Origin: Moanibacter sp964542645
Lineage (GTDB): Bacteria; Verrucomicrobiota; Verrucomicrobiia; Opitutales; UBA2987
DNA length: 64,000 nt
NCBI GenBank assembly: GCA_964542645.1
Contig: CAZIUG010000003.1
Location: 1 to 64,000, forward strand
Direction: 5' to 3'
Numbering within the stretch: position 1 is the first letter of the stretch; every line of letters starts with the position of its first letter. The position numbers were made by a program, and so were the translations under genes. The notes beneath the pieces were generated by a model. That model worked only from the letters and a program-made list of their open reading frames with translations, made no database searches and was not told the DNA's origin. Of the stretch, positions 1-8,262 are shown piece by piece.

Positions 1-282
1 CGAGGTTAACGACTCGTCATAGAATACCCTGATAAGAATTTCCGAATAGTCCTGACCAATCAGACCGAGCCTTCGATTAACATCCTTTGAGGAAACGCTC
101 CCAGAACCAACCTTCTACTTCACGCACCTGTCGATCGCTTCGTTGACACCTATAAAGCGAGCCCCCCAATAGAAGATTAACAAAGGCCAATAAAACCCCT
201 TGAAAATAAATGCGCTGTTACATAGAAACCAGCCCTAGCTTTCTCCGGTAATTATTGCTCAGAACTGGAACAATTGGACTAG

Positions 283-1035
283 ATGGAGCTCAGGGAGCGA
301 AAGAAGGCGCTGATATTGGGCGCTACATCAAGTATTGCGCAGGCGGTCGCACGGGAGTTGGCGCGAATGGATTATGATTTTCATTTGGTGGCCCGCGATA
401 GGGAGCGTCTTAAAGCGGTTGGCGATGACCTGAGGGCGCGCAGTGCTTGTCGTTGTTCGGAACAGGTTTTTGATCTTGTGGAGACGGAGCGACATTCGGA
501 AGTCCTGGAGGGCGCCAAGGAGGCCCTTGGAGGATTAGATTTGGCTCTCATTGCCTACGGCACCATGGGTAATCAGCGGGAATGCGAGACGGATTTTGGT
601 CGCGTAGGAGAGGAGATCACGACCAACTTCACGAGCGTTGCCTCTATCCTAAATCTATTAACATGTTTTTTCGAGAATCAAGGCAGCGGATCACTTGCTA
701 TTATCACCTCTGTGGCAGGTGATCGGGGAAGAAAACACAACTACATCTACGGTTCCACCAAGGGGGCGATTTCGATCTACGCACAGGGGCTGCGCAACCG
801 ACTCTGTCGAAAGGGCGTTCACGTTCTTACGATTAAGCCAGGATTCGTTGACACACCGCTAACCTCACACCTAGTTAAAAACCGGCTCTACGTGAAACCG
901 GAGGTTGTAGCCAAGGATATCGTTAAGGCGCTTCGGGAAAAGCGAGAGGTTATTTATACGCCTTGGTACTGGTTTTGGATTATGTGGGGGATCAGAATAA
1001 TTCCGGAGGGAATTTTTAAGCATTTTCGGCTTTAG
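283..1035 (+). CDS. SDR oxidoreductase, DprE2-like
   Basis: Short-chain dehydrogenase/reductase of 250 residues. The N-terminal nucleotide-binding motif GATSSIA (residues 13-19) and the YGSTK active-site motif near residue 160 are intact, followed by IKPGFVDTPLT, which is typical of the decaprenylphosphoryl-ribose 2'-epimerase reductase subunit (DprE2) group. Those enzymes reduce a keto-sugar bound to a polyprenyl phosphate, using NAD(P)H. The C-terminal stretch is rich in Trp and hydrophobic residues (about 225-245) and may lie against the membrane. The partner FAD oxidase DprE1 is not downstream; only 282 bases are visible upstream and no gene is recognised there. The ATG at 283 is the only good start. 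Family call is firm, substrate is inferred. Confidence 0.8.
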   Translation: MELRERKKALILGATSSIAQAVARELARMDYDFHLVARDRERLKAVGDDLRARSACRCSEQVFDLVETERHSEVLEGAKEALGGLDLALIAYGTMGNQRECETDFGRVGEEITTNFTSVASILNLLTCFFENQGSGSLAIITSVAGDRGRKHNYIYGSTKGAISIYAQGLRNRLCRKGVHVLTIKPGFVDTPLTSHLVKNRLYVKPEVVAKDIVKALREKREVIYTPWYWFWIMWGIRIIPEGIFKHFRL

Positions 1036-1205
1036 TTAGAAAATGCTAGCAACTCCTGTTGAGAGGCCCACATTTACATCGAAGTTAAGCTTTACTGCGA
1101 ACCATTGGGGGATTGAAACTTAATATGAGAGTTGAGGGCTCTAGATTTTATTTGCTCCTATTGAAGGGAGTATTGTAGTTTCCCGGTGCGACGGTAGAAT
1201 TATCA

Positions 1206-1925
1206 ATGGTGATGAGATTTTTTAATTTGAGTAAGGGAGTGCTTTGGGCTCTGGTGATGTTTGGTCCTTCCCTAGGAGTCATGGGAGCCGCCGACCAGAA
1301 TAAACTGGATGAACACCAGAATAAACTAGATGAACGCATCCGGAAGTTGACCGACCGGTTCGAGTTGATCGCCGGAAAGTCGCGGACCAAAATTCCTGGC
1401 TATGTCCTCCGTCGTGCCCAGGGGATCGTGATTTTCCAGGAGTTCGAGGCTGGGCTTCTCATTGGTGTTCGAGGTGGCAATGGAATTGCACTGGCACGGG
1501 ATCCCAAAACTGGGAAGTGGAGTTTCCCCTCTTTCGTTAAGACAGGGAAGGGAAGTTTTGGTCTGCAAGCCGGAGGACATGAGATTTCAGCTGTTATGGT
1601 AGTTTTGGATTCCAGTGTGATGCGACAGCTTGCACGGGCGAGATTTAAGATCGGGGTTAATGCGGCAGCCACTGGGGGGCCTGTGGGAGTTGAAGCCGAT
1701 ACAAGAGTCGGACTTCCTCCGATCGTCGTGTATTCAAATGCTACAGGACTGTTTGCGGGAGTTTCTATCGAGGGTGGCGTTTTGACGCCAGGTAATAAAG
1801 CGAATGAGAGGTATTACCGCATGGGAGGGGTTACCATGTATGAAATCCTCTACGAAGGCACGGGGGCGGAAACTCCGACCACGCAGAGGCTGCTCGAGAC
1901 GATTGGTCGGTATGAGCGTGACTAG
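1206..1925 (+). CDS. SYLF (Ysc84/DUF500) domain lipid-binding protein, exported
   Basis: 239 residues. A hydrophobic N-terminal segment (about residues 5-28, ending in VMGAA) looks like a signal peptide. A short charged repeat follows (two copies of NKLDE, about 31-43). The rest matches the SYLF fold: RAQGIVIF, GLLIGVRGGNGIAL, a Gly-rich GSFGLQAGG segment, and a late YSNATGLFAGVSIEGG motif. SYLF proteins bind lipids; in bacteria they are usually periplasmic or outer-membrane associated, and their role is poorly defined. The gene stands alone and is followed directly by a terminator-like hairpin. Start ATG 1206 has a second in-frame ATG two codons later. Confidence 0.8.
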   Translation: MVMRFFNLSKGVLWALVMFGPSLGVMGAADQNKLDEHQNKLDERIRKLTDRFELIAGKSRTKIPGYVLRRAQGIVIFQEFEAGLLIGVRGGNGIALARDPKTGKWSFPSFVKTGKGSFGLQAGGHEISAVMVVLDSSVMRQLARARFKIGVNAAATGGPVGVEADTRVGLPPIVVYSNATGLFAGVSIEGGVLTPGNKANERYYRMGGVTMYEILYEGTGAETPTTQRLLETIGRYERD

Positions 1926-2283
1926 GATCACAAGATCTTTGTGACTTTTCTGTGGTGCGGTACCCCATCTACATCAAGTTTTACAACGAACAGGAAAGTG
2001 AGCTAATCTACAAAGGAACCCCAAATGCAGGGTGTTGTGCCCGGTAAGATCTAGACCCCGGAAACGCTCTTCCTTTAAAACGCAAGGACTGAACCATAAC
2101 ATTTTAGACTCTACTGCATCCCTAGTTGTCGCTGGAAAGTACGAAATGGGTGATGTTTCACTTTTTATTCGATTAGTATTTTCTTAAAGTGGTGTGTGAT
2201 AATTTTGTTGGCAGTTTTGTGTTTTTTCTTAAGAATGATCGCCACAATCTGTAATGATTGCATTATTGGGAGGAACTAATTCT
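1926..2283. other. Gene-free interval upstream of glutaredoxin
   Basis: 358 bases without a credible reading frame. It holds the terminator hairpin at its left end. Near its right end there is a possible extended -10 promoter element, TGTGATAAT at 2195-2203, with no convincing -35, and a strong ribosome binding site GGGAGGA at 2268-2274 in front of the glutaredoxin start. Nothing else was recognised. Confidence 0.5.
1928..1950 (+). terminator. Rho-independent terminator after the SYLF gene
   Basis: Immediately after the TAG stop at 1923-1925, TCACAA (1928-1933) pairs with TTGTGA (1939-1944) around GATCT, followed by CTTTTC. Short stem but correctly placed, with a following T-rich run. Confidence 0.45.
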
Positions 2284-2625
2284 ATGAAAATTCAAGCTTA
2301 TCTTAAACCGACATGCGGGTGGAGCAAGGGCGTGCGAGCGATCTTCGCGAAGTATGATTTGGAGTACGAAGACAAGGATATTATTAACAACCAGGCGATC
2401 TACGCCGAGATGGTTGAAAGATCTGGCCAAATGCTTTCCCCGTGCGTGGAGATTGATGGTGTAATGCTGGCTGATGTAAGTGGGGAAGAAGTTGAAAACT
2501 ATCTTCTGAGCAATGGGCTGGTGAACCACAGTGATACGGAGGCAGGCGTACCGATTGATGCTCCTTGCACAGATGAGCAGCATGCACAAATGAACGCGCA
2601 ATCCCAATCTGTTCGGTTTTTTTAG
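2284..2625 (+). CDS. Monothiol glutaredoxin-like protein
   Basis: 113 residues from ATG 2284, chosen because a strong GGGAGGA Shine-Dalgarno (2268-2274) sits nine bases upstream; an upstream in-frame extension of ten codons has no such site. The protein has the glutaredoxin fold: the active site is CGWS (CxxS) near residues 11-14, so a one-cysteine type, followed by the cis-proline segment LSPCVEIDGV and a glycine-containing ADVSGEEVENYL helix start. Such proteins reduce glutathione mixed disulfides or carry Fe-S clusters. A C-terminal tail of about 30 residues beyond the domain has one extra Cys and is Gln-rich. The stop codon lies inside an inverted repeat shared with the convergent Nudix gene. 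Confidence 0.8.
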   Translation: MKIQAYLKPTCGWSKGVRAIFAKYDLEYEDKDIINNQAIYAEMVERSGQMLSPCVEIDGVMLADVSGEEVENYLLSNGLVNHSDTEAGVPIDAPCTDEQHAQMNAQSQSVRFF

Positions 2626-2645
2626 GATTCAGTCCGAATTGGGAT
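2601..2645. terminator. Inverted repeat spanning the glutaredoxin stop codon
   Basis: ATCCCAA (2601-2607) pairs with TTGGGAT (2639-2645) and TTCGG (2612-2616) pairs with CCGAA (2634-2638), with a four-base bulge on the left arm. The loop contains a T7 run and the TAG stop at 2623-2625. It lies between convergent genes, so it may end transcripts, though the T run is in the loop rather than after the stem. Confidence 0.4.
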
Positions 2646-2705
2646 GAGCTTTCGTTAATTCAGTAACGATGGTGGGTTTCGATTAGGACTGGAGAGAGTG
2701 AGATT

Positions 2706-3200
2706 CTAATAGATCTCTTCGATTGTAATCCGAATGTCTGAATCAGGGCTGCAGTCGGCTCGTATGGAGACGAAACGGTGCCGATATTTGAAATAGGCTG
2801 GCCAGAGTGCCTTCCGATCGGTTTCAGGTACAGATATATGATTAATGGCGTCAGGGGAATGGAAATCAAAATCCCCCTCCGGGATATTTCTTGGGAGGTG
2901 AACCATTCGCTTTTTGCAGTCGAAGAGAAACATCAACCAATGGTTGGCTGATTCGTAGTTTTTCTCCGCAACCATGCCAAAGAGGTGGAGATCTTTTTCA
3001 GAGAGGGTCAGTCCCGCCTCCTCCCGCGCCTCTCGGATGGCACATTCAAAAGGACTCTCTCCAGTGTCCATTTCAAGTTTACCTCCGATCCCACTCCAAA
3101 GTCCAAAATTGGGCTGCTTTCGTCTCTTCAGCAGAAGAAAACTTCCTCTGGGATTCCGAATATACAATAAGACACTGATTTTGTAGGGGAGCGATGCCAT
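2706..3200 (-). CDS. Nudix hydrolase
   Basis: 164 residues, start ATG at 3200. The Nudix box is clear around residues 39-62: GGKLEMDTGE followed by REAREEAGL, with the metal-binding glutamates of REXXEE in place. The box has two more residues than the canonical G-x5-E spacing, a variant seen in some 8-oxo-dGTP diphosphatase-like members. The early LLLKRRKQPNFGLWSGIGGK segment is typical of MutT/NUDT1-type enzymes that clean oxidised nucleotides or hydrolyse other nucleoside diphosphate derivatives. It stands alone, convergent with the glutaredoxin gene. Substrate not predictable from sequence. Confidence 0.85.
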   Translation of the reverse strand: MASLPYKISVLLYIRNPRGSFLLLKRRKQPNFGLWSGIGGKLEMDTGESPFECAIREAREEAGLTLSEKDLHLFGMVAEKNYESANHWLMFLFDCKKRMVHLPRNIPEGDFDFHSPDAINHISVPETDRKALWPAYFKYRHRFVSIRADCSPDSDIRITIEEIY

Positions 3201-3630
3201 TGAATTTTACTTAAGGGTCACAGACTCGGTTTTATACCGGGTGGATACTTCCGAGCGAGTATTAGTTATTGCGAATAATATGGAAAGGCTATAGGTAGAT
3301 ATTCAGGCGGATGAGATTGACGGAATTTCGGTCAAGTAATTGATGAGTGATTCAGGCCTGATAACAAAAGCCTTGCCACCACCCAAGTTACTGTCAGTGG
3401 CTTAATGGTAAGATCAGTTGATTCTAATCTTCAGCTCTGAGAATCAGCAAGCTTGGCCTCGTAACCTCGTTCCTGCGCAATAGGCTGGTCACGGATGGAT
3501 TTTTAATTGAGGAAGCTTATGGGTTACAATGTTTTTATCTAGTTTTTACTTGTCGGTAGCATCCAATTAAGCACCATCGTGCGGCCTGACAACATACCGT
3601 GGACGACTAAAGCAAAAGGTTATCAAAGAG
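3201..3630. other. Gene-free interval upstream of hisG
   Basis: 430 bases between the divergent Nudix and hisG genes. No RNA gene or reading frame is supported. A TACAAT hexamer at 3535-3540 could be a -10 element for hisG, about 90 bases ahead of its start, but the spacing to any -35-like hexamer is wrong, so no promoter is claimed. Confidence 0.4.
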
Positions 3631-4515
3631 ATGACTGAAGAAAAATTTAGACTTAAGATAGGCTTGCCAAGTGGTAGCCTTGAAAAGGCAACCTTAGCCC
3701 TTTTTGCGAAAGCGGGATGGAAAGTCTCAGCCAGCGCACGCTCCTACAAACCAGTAATCGACGACCCCGAACTGGAAGGACATTTCTTGCGCTCCCAAGA
3801 GATCAGTATGAATGTTGAGATGGGGCATTTTGATTGCGGTCTTTGTGGATACGATTGGGTTGTGGAAAATGGATCCGATGTGGTGGAGGTATGCGAGCTC
3901 CCGTACAGTAAAGCTTCGAATAGGGCTTCAAGATGGGTATTGGTAGTTCCTGAGTCATCGGCGATCCGCGATATTGAAGATCTAAAGGGAAAGCGCATTG
4001 CTACAGAATTGGTCGGAGTTACGCAGCGATATCTGGAAACCAAGGGGATTGAGGCAAAAGTTGAATTCTCTTGGGGCGCAACCGAGGGGAAAGTTCCTGA
4101 TCTGGTGGATGCAATTGTAGATATTACCGAGACTGGGGCTTCAATTCGTGCTAATCAGCTGCGCATCGTGGAGACCCTGCTTGAGACAAGCACGAGGGTA
4201 ATTGCGAACCGAGAGAGCTGGAAAGACCGGAAGAAGCGCGATAAGATTGAGACGATTGCTCTACTTCTAAGGGCGGCTTTGGAAGCCGAAGACAAGGTCG
4301 GGTTGAAGTTGAACTGTCGAAAAAGTAGCCTTGAAAGTATTTTAAAAACCCTGCCCGCTTTGCGTAACCCTACGGTGAGTCAACTGGCGGATCCGGAATG
4401 GGTGGCGCTGGAAACGATTATCGACGAGACAGTAGTACGGGAGATCATTCCGGTTCTCAAATCCAACGGAGCCGAAGGGATCATCGAGTACCCATTGAAT
4501 AAAGTTATCTACTAG
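3631..4515 (+). CDS. hisG: ATP phosphoribosyltransferase, long form
   Basis: Catalyses the first step of histidine synthesis: PRPP + ATP to phosphoribosyl-ATP, in the cytoplasm. 294 residues, the length of the long (HisG-L) form that carries its own C-terminal ACT-like regulatory domain (about residues 220-294, ending VLKSNGAEGIIEYPLNKVIY) and does not need HisZ. N-terminal IGLPSGSLEKATL, the DCGLCGYDWV segment, and the PRPP-loop-like IVDITETGASIRAN (about 167-180) match the family. Feedback inhibition by histidine through the C-terminal domain is expected from the family. It is monocistronic here; hisH and hisF lie 52 kb away. Confidence 0.93.
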   Translation: MTEEKFRLKIGLPSGSLEKATLALFAKAGWKVSASARSYKPVIDDPELEGHFLRSQEISMNVEMGHFDCGLCGYDWVVENGSDVVEVCELPYSKASNRASRWVLVVPESSAIRDIEDLKGKRIATELVGVTQRYLETKGIEAKVEFSWGATEGKVPDLVDAIVDITETGASIRANQLRIVETLLETSTRVIANRESWKDRKKRDKIETIALLLRAALEAEDKVGLKLNCRKSSLESILKTLPALRNPTVSQLADPEWVALETIIDETVVREIIPVLKSNGAEGIIEYPLNKVIY

Positions 4516-4642
4516 AAATCGTTCGACACTGAATTGGTCTTATTTCTGTGGCATCGACCTGCAATTTGGAGAGTCAGTCTGGTTCGGAGTTCAAAGTCCC
4601 ACAAAAGTGAAGACTGCTTTTTCCTTGCACGAATCAATGTTT

Positions 4643-4664
4643 AGGGCCAGTTTGTTGGCTTTTT
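4643..4664 (+). terminator. Possible terminator downstream of hisG
   Basis: AGGGCCA (4643-4649) can pair with TGGCTTT (4656-4662), including two G-T pairs, with loop GTTTGT, running into a T5 tract at 4660-4664. It lies about 130 bases after the hisG stop. Modest stem, so uncertain. Confidence 0.35.
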
Positions 4665-4781
4665 CGCGCATTTAGAATGCCGTGCGAGATCTATTCGTTT
4701 GGGGGATATTATCTCTCACGGCCTGATAACATTAATCCCTTCGGTCATTTTGACGAAGAGTATTTGGACTGAAAAGAGCCT

Positions 4782-6440
4782 ATGAGTTCGACTATAATGG
4801 AGGAATTGCTCGCTGAGAGCAGCTTTGAAAACCTTAAAGAGGGAGCGATCGTAACAGGAACGATCACCGAGATCCGCGATAGCGAGGTGGTGATTGATAT
4901 TGGGGCCAAGGCCGAAGGCGAGATTTCCGCTTCTGAATTCATTGATGTAGGGGAGTTACAGATTGGGGCCGAAATTGAGGTTTTCCTTGAAAAGCTAGAG
5001 GATCGGGATGGCAATCCGATCCTTTCCTATGACAAGGCCGAACAGAAGAAGAACTGGGAGAATATCCTAACCCAGTGTGAGGAAGGAACAGTCATGTCGG
5101 GCCGGGTTAAGGCTAAAGTTAAGGGAGGGTTGATTGTCAATATTGGTGTCGATTCCTTTCTTCCTGCTTCACAGATCGATATTCAACCTCCAAAGAATCT
5201 CGATCAATATATAGGGCAGACATACGATTTTAAGGTTCTAAAAATCAATCAGGATCGCCGGAATATTGTAGTATCCCGCCGTGAACTAATTGAAGAGCAG
5301 CGACAGGTAAAGCGACGGGAGCTCCTCGAAAAAGTGAATCCAAATGATATTCGAACAGGAGTGGTAAAGAACATCACTGACTACGGCGCTTTTATCGATC
5401 TCGATGGACTTGACGGGCTATTGCACATCACGGATATGAGTTGGGGCCGAATTTCACATCCGACCGAAATGGTTAAGGTGGGAGAAGAAGTCAATGTGAT
5501 GATTATCGAAGTGGATCAGGAGCGAGAGCGCGTCTCGCTTGGGCTTAAACAGACAACGCCGAATCCTTGGGAAGGTATCGACAGCCGCTATCCAGTAGGC
5601 GTGCAAGTCCGTGGGAAAGTTGTAAACCTCGTGCCCTACGGTGCTTTCGTCGAGTTGGAGGAAGGTGTCGAGGGCTTAGTTCACGTCACTGAACTCTCCT
5701 GGACCAAACGAGTTAACAAGCCTAGCGAGGTACTCAATGTGGGGGACGAAGTGGAAGCAATTGTGTTGGGGATCCAAAAAGAGGAGCAAAAGATTTCGTT
5801 GAGTGTTCGTCAGCTGGAACCGAATCCATGGGACATGACGAAACACAATTACCCAGTTGGGGCCAGGGTGCGCGGAAGGATTCGTAACTTGACCAGTTAC
5901 GGAGCCTTTGTTGAATTGGAAGAGGGGATCGACGGAATGATCCATGTTTCTGACATGTCATGGACTCGGAAGGTCAACCATCCGAGTGAAATCGTAAAGA
6001 AGGGGGATGAGGTCGATGCTCTTGTGCTCGACGTTATTCCCGAAGATCAGCGAATTGCGCTGGGAATGAAGCAATTGGCGGCCGATCCTTGGAGCGAAAT
6101 AGATACCCATTACAAGATTGGAGATGTGGTCAACGGGAAGGTTGGTAAGATTACGTCCTACGGATGTTTCGTCGAATTGCAGCATGGAATTGATGGGCTC
6201 GTTCACATAAGCCAGATTAGCGAGGAGAGGGTAGAAAAGGTAAGGGACGTGCTCGAAACTGGACAGGACGTCACCTCGAGGGTGATTCAGATTGATCGCG
6301 ATGAACGGCGCATAGGTCTTAGTATCAAGGCGGCTCATTACGACGCCGAGCAGCTAGCGGCTGAGACTGCTGTCTACGAGTCGATTGGACGAGAAGAATT
6401 GACAAACCTCGGCGATATTTTAGACGAAGCCACGAAATAA
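4782..6440 (+). CDS. rpsA: 30S ribosomal protein S1
   Basis: RNA-binding protein that helps the 30S subunit bind mRNA. 552 residues, the usual bacterial length, with six S1 (OB-fold) repeats: about 20-86, 104-170, 191-259, 276-346, 363-433 and 450-519. Repeats 3-6 are the best conserved, shown by ITDYGAFIDL, VPYGAFVELEEG, TSYGAFVELEEG and TSYGCFVEL, and by repeated LxHVxxxSW segments; the first two are divergent and act as ribosome-binding repeats in known S1 proteins. The start ATG 4782 has only a weak purine-rich site upstream, common for S1 genes. Monocistronic; a nine-base-pair inverted repeat spans the stop codon. Confidence 0.95.
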   Translation: MSSTIMEELLAESSFENLKEGAIVTGTITEIRDSEVVIDIGAKAEGEISASEFIDVGELQIGAEIEVFLEKLEDRDGNPILSYDKAEQKKNWENILTQCEEGTVMSGRVKAKVKGGLIVNIGVDSFLPASQIDIQPPKNLDQYIGQTYDFKVLKINQDRRNIVVSRRELIEEQRQVKRRELLEKVNPNDIRTGVVKNITDYGAFIDLDGLDGLLHITDMSWGRISHPTEMVKVGEEVNVMIIEVDQERERVSLGLKQTTPNPWEGIDSRYPVGVQVRGKVVNLVPYGAFVELEEGVEGLVHVTELSWTKRVNKPSEVLNVGDEVEAIVLGIQKEEQKISLSVRQLEPNPWDMTKHNYPVGARVRGRIRNLTSYGAFVELEEGIDGMIHVSDMSWTRKVNHPSEIVKKGDEVDALVLDVIPEDQRIALGMKQLAADPWSEIDTHYKIGDVVNGKVGKITSYGCFVELQHGIDGLVHISQISEERVEKVRDVLETGQDVTSRVIQIDRDERRIGLSIKAAHYDAEQLAAETAVYESIGREELTNLGDILDEATK

Positions 6441-6455
6441 AAATTGCGTGGCTTC
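6426..6455. terminator. Inverted repeat spanning the rpsA stop
   Basis: GAAGCCACG (6426-6434) is perfectly complementary to CGTGGCTTC (6447-6455), with a 12-base loop holding the TAA stop (6438-6440). A pyrimidine-rich stretch follows. Placed between convergent rpsA and trpE; possible terminator without a clean T run. Confidence 0.45.
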
Positions 6456-6605
6456 AACCTTCCTCTCTTTGGAGATAAGGGAAGTCTAGCTTATGACAAA
6501 AAGATAGGGAGCTTTGGTCTTCCTGTTTGGGAAGGTGTGGTTTCCCAGACGCGAAATTTTTGAAGGCTGGATCATTTTTTTGGATTTCTTGCTTCTTTAA
6601 ATGAG

Positions 6606-8093
6606 TTACGGATCCAATTTTTTTGCCATTTTTACGGCGGAGAACATAGCTTTGGCTTTGTTCAGAGTCTCCTGAAACTCTAAGTAAGGCTCTGAATCGG
6701 CCACGAGTCCAGCGCCCGATTGAATATATACGGTGTTATCCTTGAGAAGGGCGGTTCGAAGGGCGATGCAAGAGTCCAGATTCCCGTCGTAGCTGAAATA
6801 GCTAACCGCGCCCGCATAAGGACCTCTCTGTTGACGTTCCAACTCACTAATAATCTGCATAGCTCGTATTTTTGGGGCTCCACTCACGGTCCCCGCTGGG
6901 AACGTTGCGCGCATAAGGTCATAGGCAGTCCGGCCTGGGGAGAGCCTTCCTTCCACCTGTGAGACTATATGCATTACGTGGCTGTAGCGTTCGACTACCA
7001 TGTATTCCGGCACTGTCACGCTTCCAAATTCGCAGACTCGACCCAGATCATTACGGGAGAGATCTACCAACATAAGATGCTCCGCTCTTTCCTTATCGTC
7101 CGACAGAAGGTCCTCTTCATAGTCGAGATCTTCCTTGGAGGAATTGCCCCGAGGCCGAGTTCCCGCTATTGGTCGTGTTTCGGCTCGACCATCGGTAAGC
7201 CGTACGTGTACTTCCGGCGAGGCGCCGACCAAGGCAAATTCGGCTGCTTCATAGAGAAACATGTAGGGGGAGGGATTTACTGTCCGAAGGGTGCGGTAAA
7301 GGTCGAGTGGAGAATGGGAGAAGGGTTCTTCGAATCGCTGCGAGAGCACGACTTGGATGATGTCCCCTTCAACTATATACTCTTTGCTTCGAAGGACCAG
7401 ATTCTCGAACTCCTTTTTTCTAAAATTACTTGGCGGGAGAGCGATCTTCCCAGGATCGGAGAGTGGAATAGGAGCAAGACGTCTTTCCTGCTGGAGAGTG
7501 GTGTAGAGATTTTCGATTCCGGCAATAGCGGTGGTGTAAGCGGACGCGGCATCATCTTCGATATGCGCGTTGATAAGGAGACGCAAAGTCTGTTTAGCCC
7601 GGTCAAAAATCACAACCGTGTCCGTGATCATAAAGTGGAGTATTGGCATATTATGGGGATCACAATCAGCAGGAGGGACGGTGGGCTCAATACTATGAAT
7701 ATACTCGTAACCCAGAAAACCCACAGCGCCGCCGATAAATCTCGGCATACCTTCGATTGTGACAGGGCGGTAATCCCGCATTTCCTTTTCAACGACCGTC
7801 AAGGGATCGGTAGGGGTCTTGATTTGCGTTATCTGGCCGTTGCGGTCGATCAACTCGGTGTAGTCGAGATGGATATTAAGGATCTTCCTCGGTTGGCAGC
7901 CAATAATCGAATAGCGAAAGAGGTTGGCCCCTCCTTCAATCGATTCGAGCAGGAAAGCAGGTCCGGTTCGATTCAGTTTGGAATAAACTGAGACGGGAGT
8001 CTCAAAATCGGCCATTAGATCGGAGTAGACAGGTATGAGATTGCCTTTTTGCGCGAGGCGCAGGAACTCCTCTTTGGATGGGAAGATTTTCAT
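6606..8093 (-). CDS. trpE: Anthranilate synthase component I
   Basis: Converts chorismate to anthranilate at the head of the tryptophan pathway, using ammonia from a glutaminase partner (TrpG), which is not in this window. 495 residues from the ATG at 8093; an in-frame upstream TTG would add 17 residues without family similarity. The LLES motif near residue 50 (tryptophan-binding site of TrpE) and NPSPYMF argue for TrpE over PabB. The chorismate-binding core is complete: IAGTRPRG, LSRNDLGRV, and GTVSGAPKIRAMQII. Feedback inhibition by tryptophan is expected because the LLES element is present. The next gene upstream on this strand, glmS, starts 170 bases away, so it is probably transcribed alone. 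Confidence 0.93.
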   Translation of the reverse strand: MKIFPSKEEFLRLAQKGNLIPVYSDLMADFETPVSVYSKLNRTGPAFLLESIEGGANLFRYSIIGCQPRKILNIHLDYTELIDRNGQITQIKTPTDPLTVVEKEMRDYRPVTIEGMPRFIGGAVGFLGYEYIHSIEPTVPPADCDPHNMPILHFMITDTVVIFDRAKQTLRLLINAHIEDDAASAYTTAIAGIENLYTTLQQERRLAPIPLSDPGKIALPPSNFRKKEFENLVLRSKEYIVEGDIIQVVLSQRFEEPFSHSPLDLYRTLRTVNPSPYMFLYEAAEFALVGASPEVHVRLTDGRAETRPIAGTRPRGNSSKEDLDYEEDLLSDDKERAEHLMLVDLSRNDLGRVCEFGSVTVPEYMVVERYSHVMHIVSQVEGRLSPGRTAYDLMRATFPAGTVSGAPKIRAMQIISELERQQRGPYAGAVSYFSYDGNLDSCIALRTALLKDNTVYIQSGAGLVADSEPYLEFQETLNKAKAMFSAVKMAKKLDP

Positions 8094-8262
8094 ATGCGAT
8101 CCGGAGATCGTTAAATGCCTGGTCCAAGAATGATTACGATTCAAGTGGGAGCAGGTGAGCGAGTGGTACGAAGGTATCGGAATGCGGGTTAATTCACAGT
8201 AAGGAAGTAAATTTTAACGACGAATCAATCAGATTATTCGACTGATACCCCATCTGTAGAAT

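Noticed and set aside
6969..7991. 340-codon open frame on the plus strand
   Set aside because: Lies wholly antisense to trpE, which has all its motifs; the antisense product resembles nothing.
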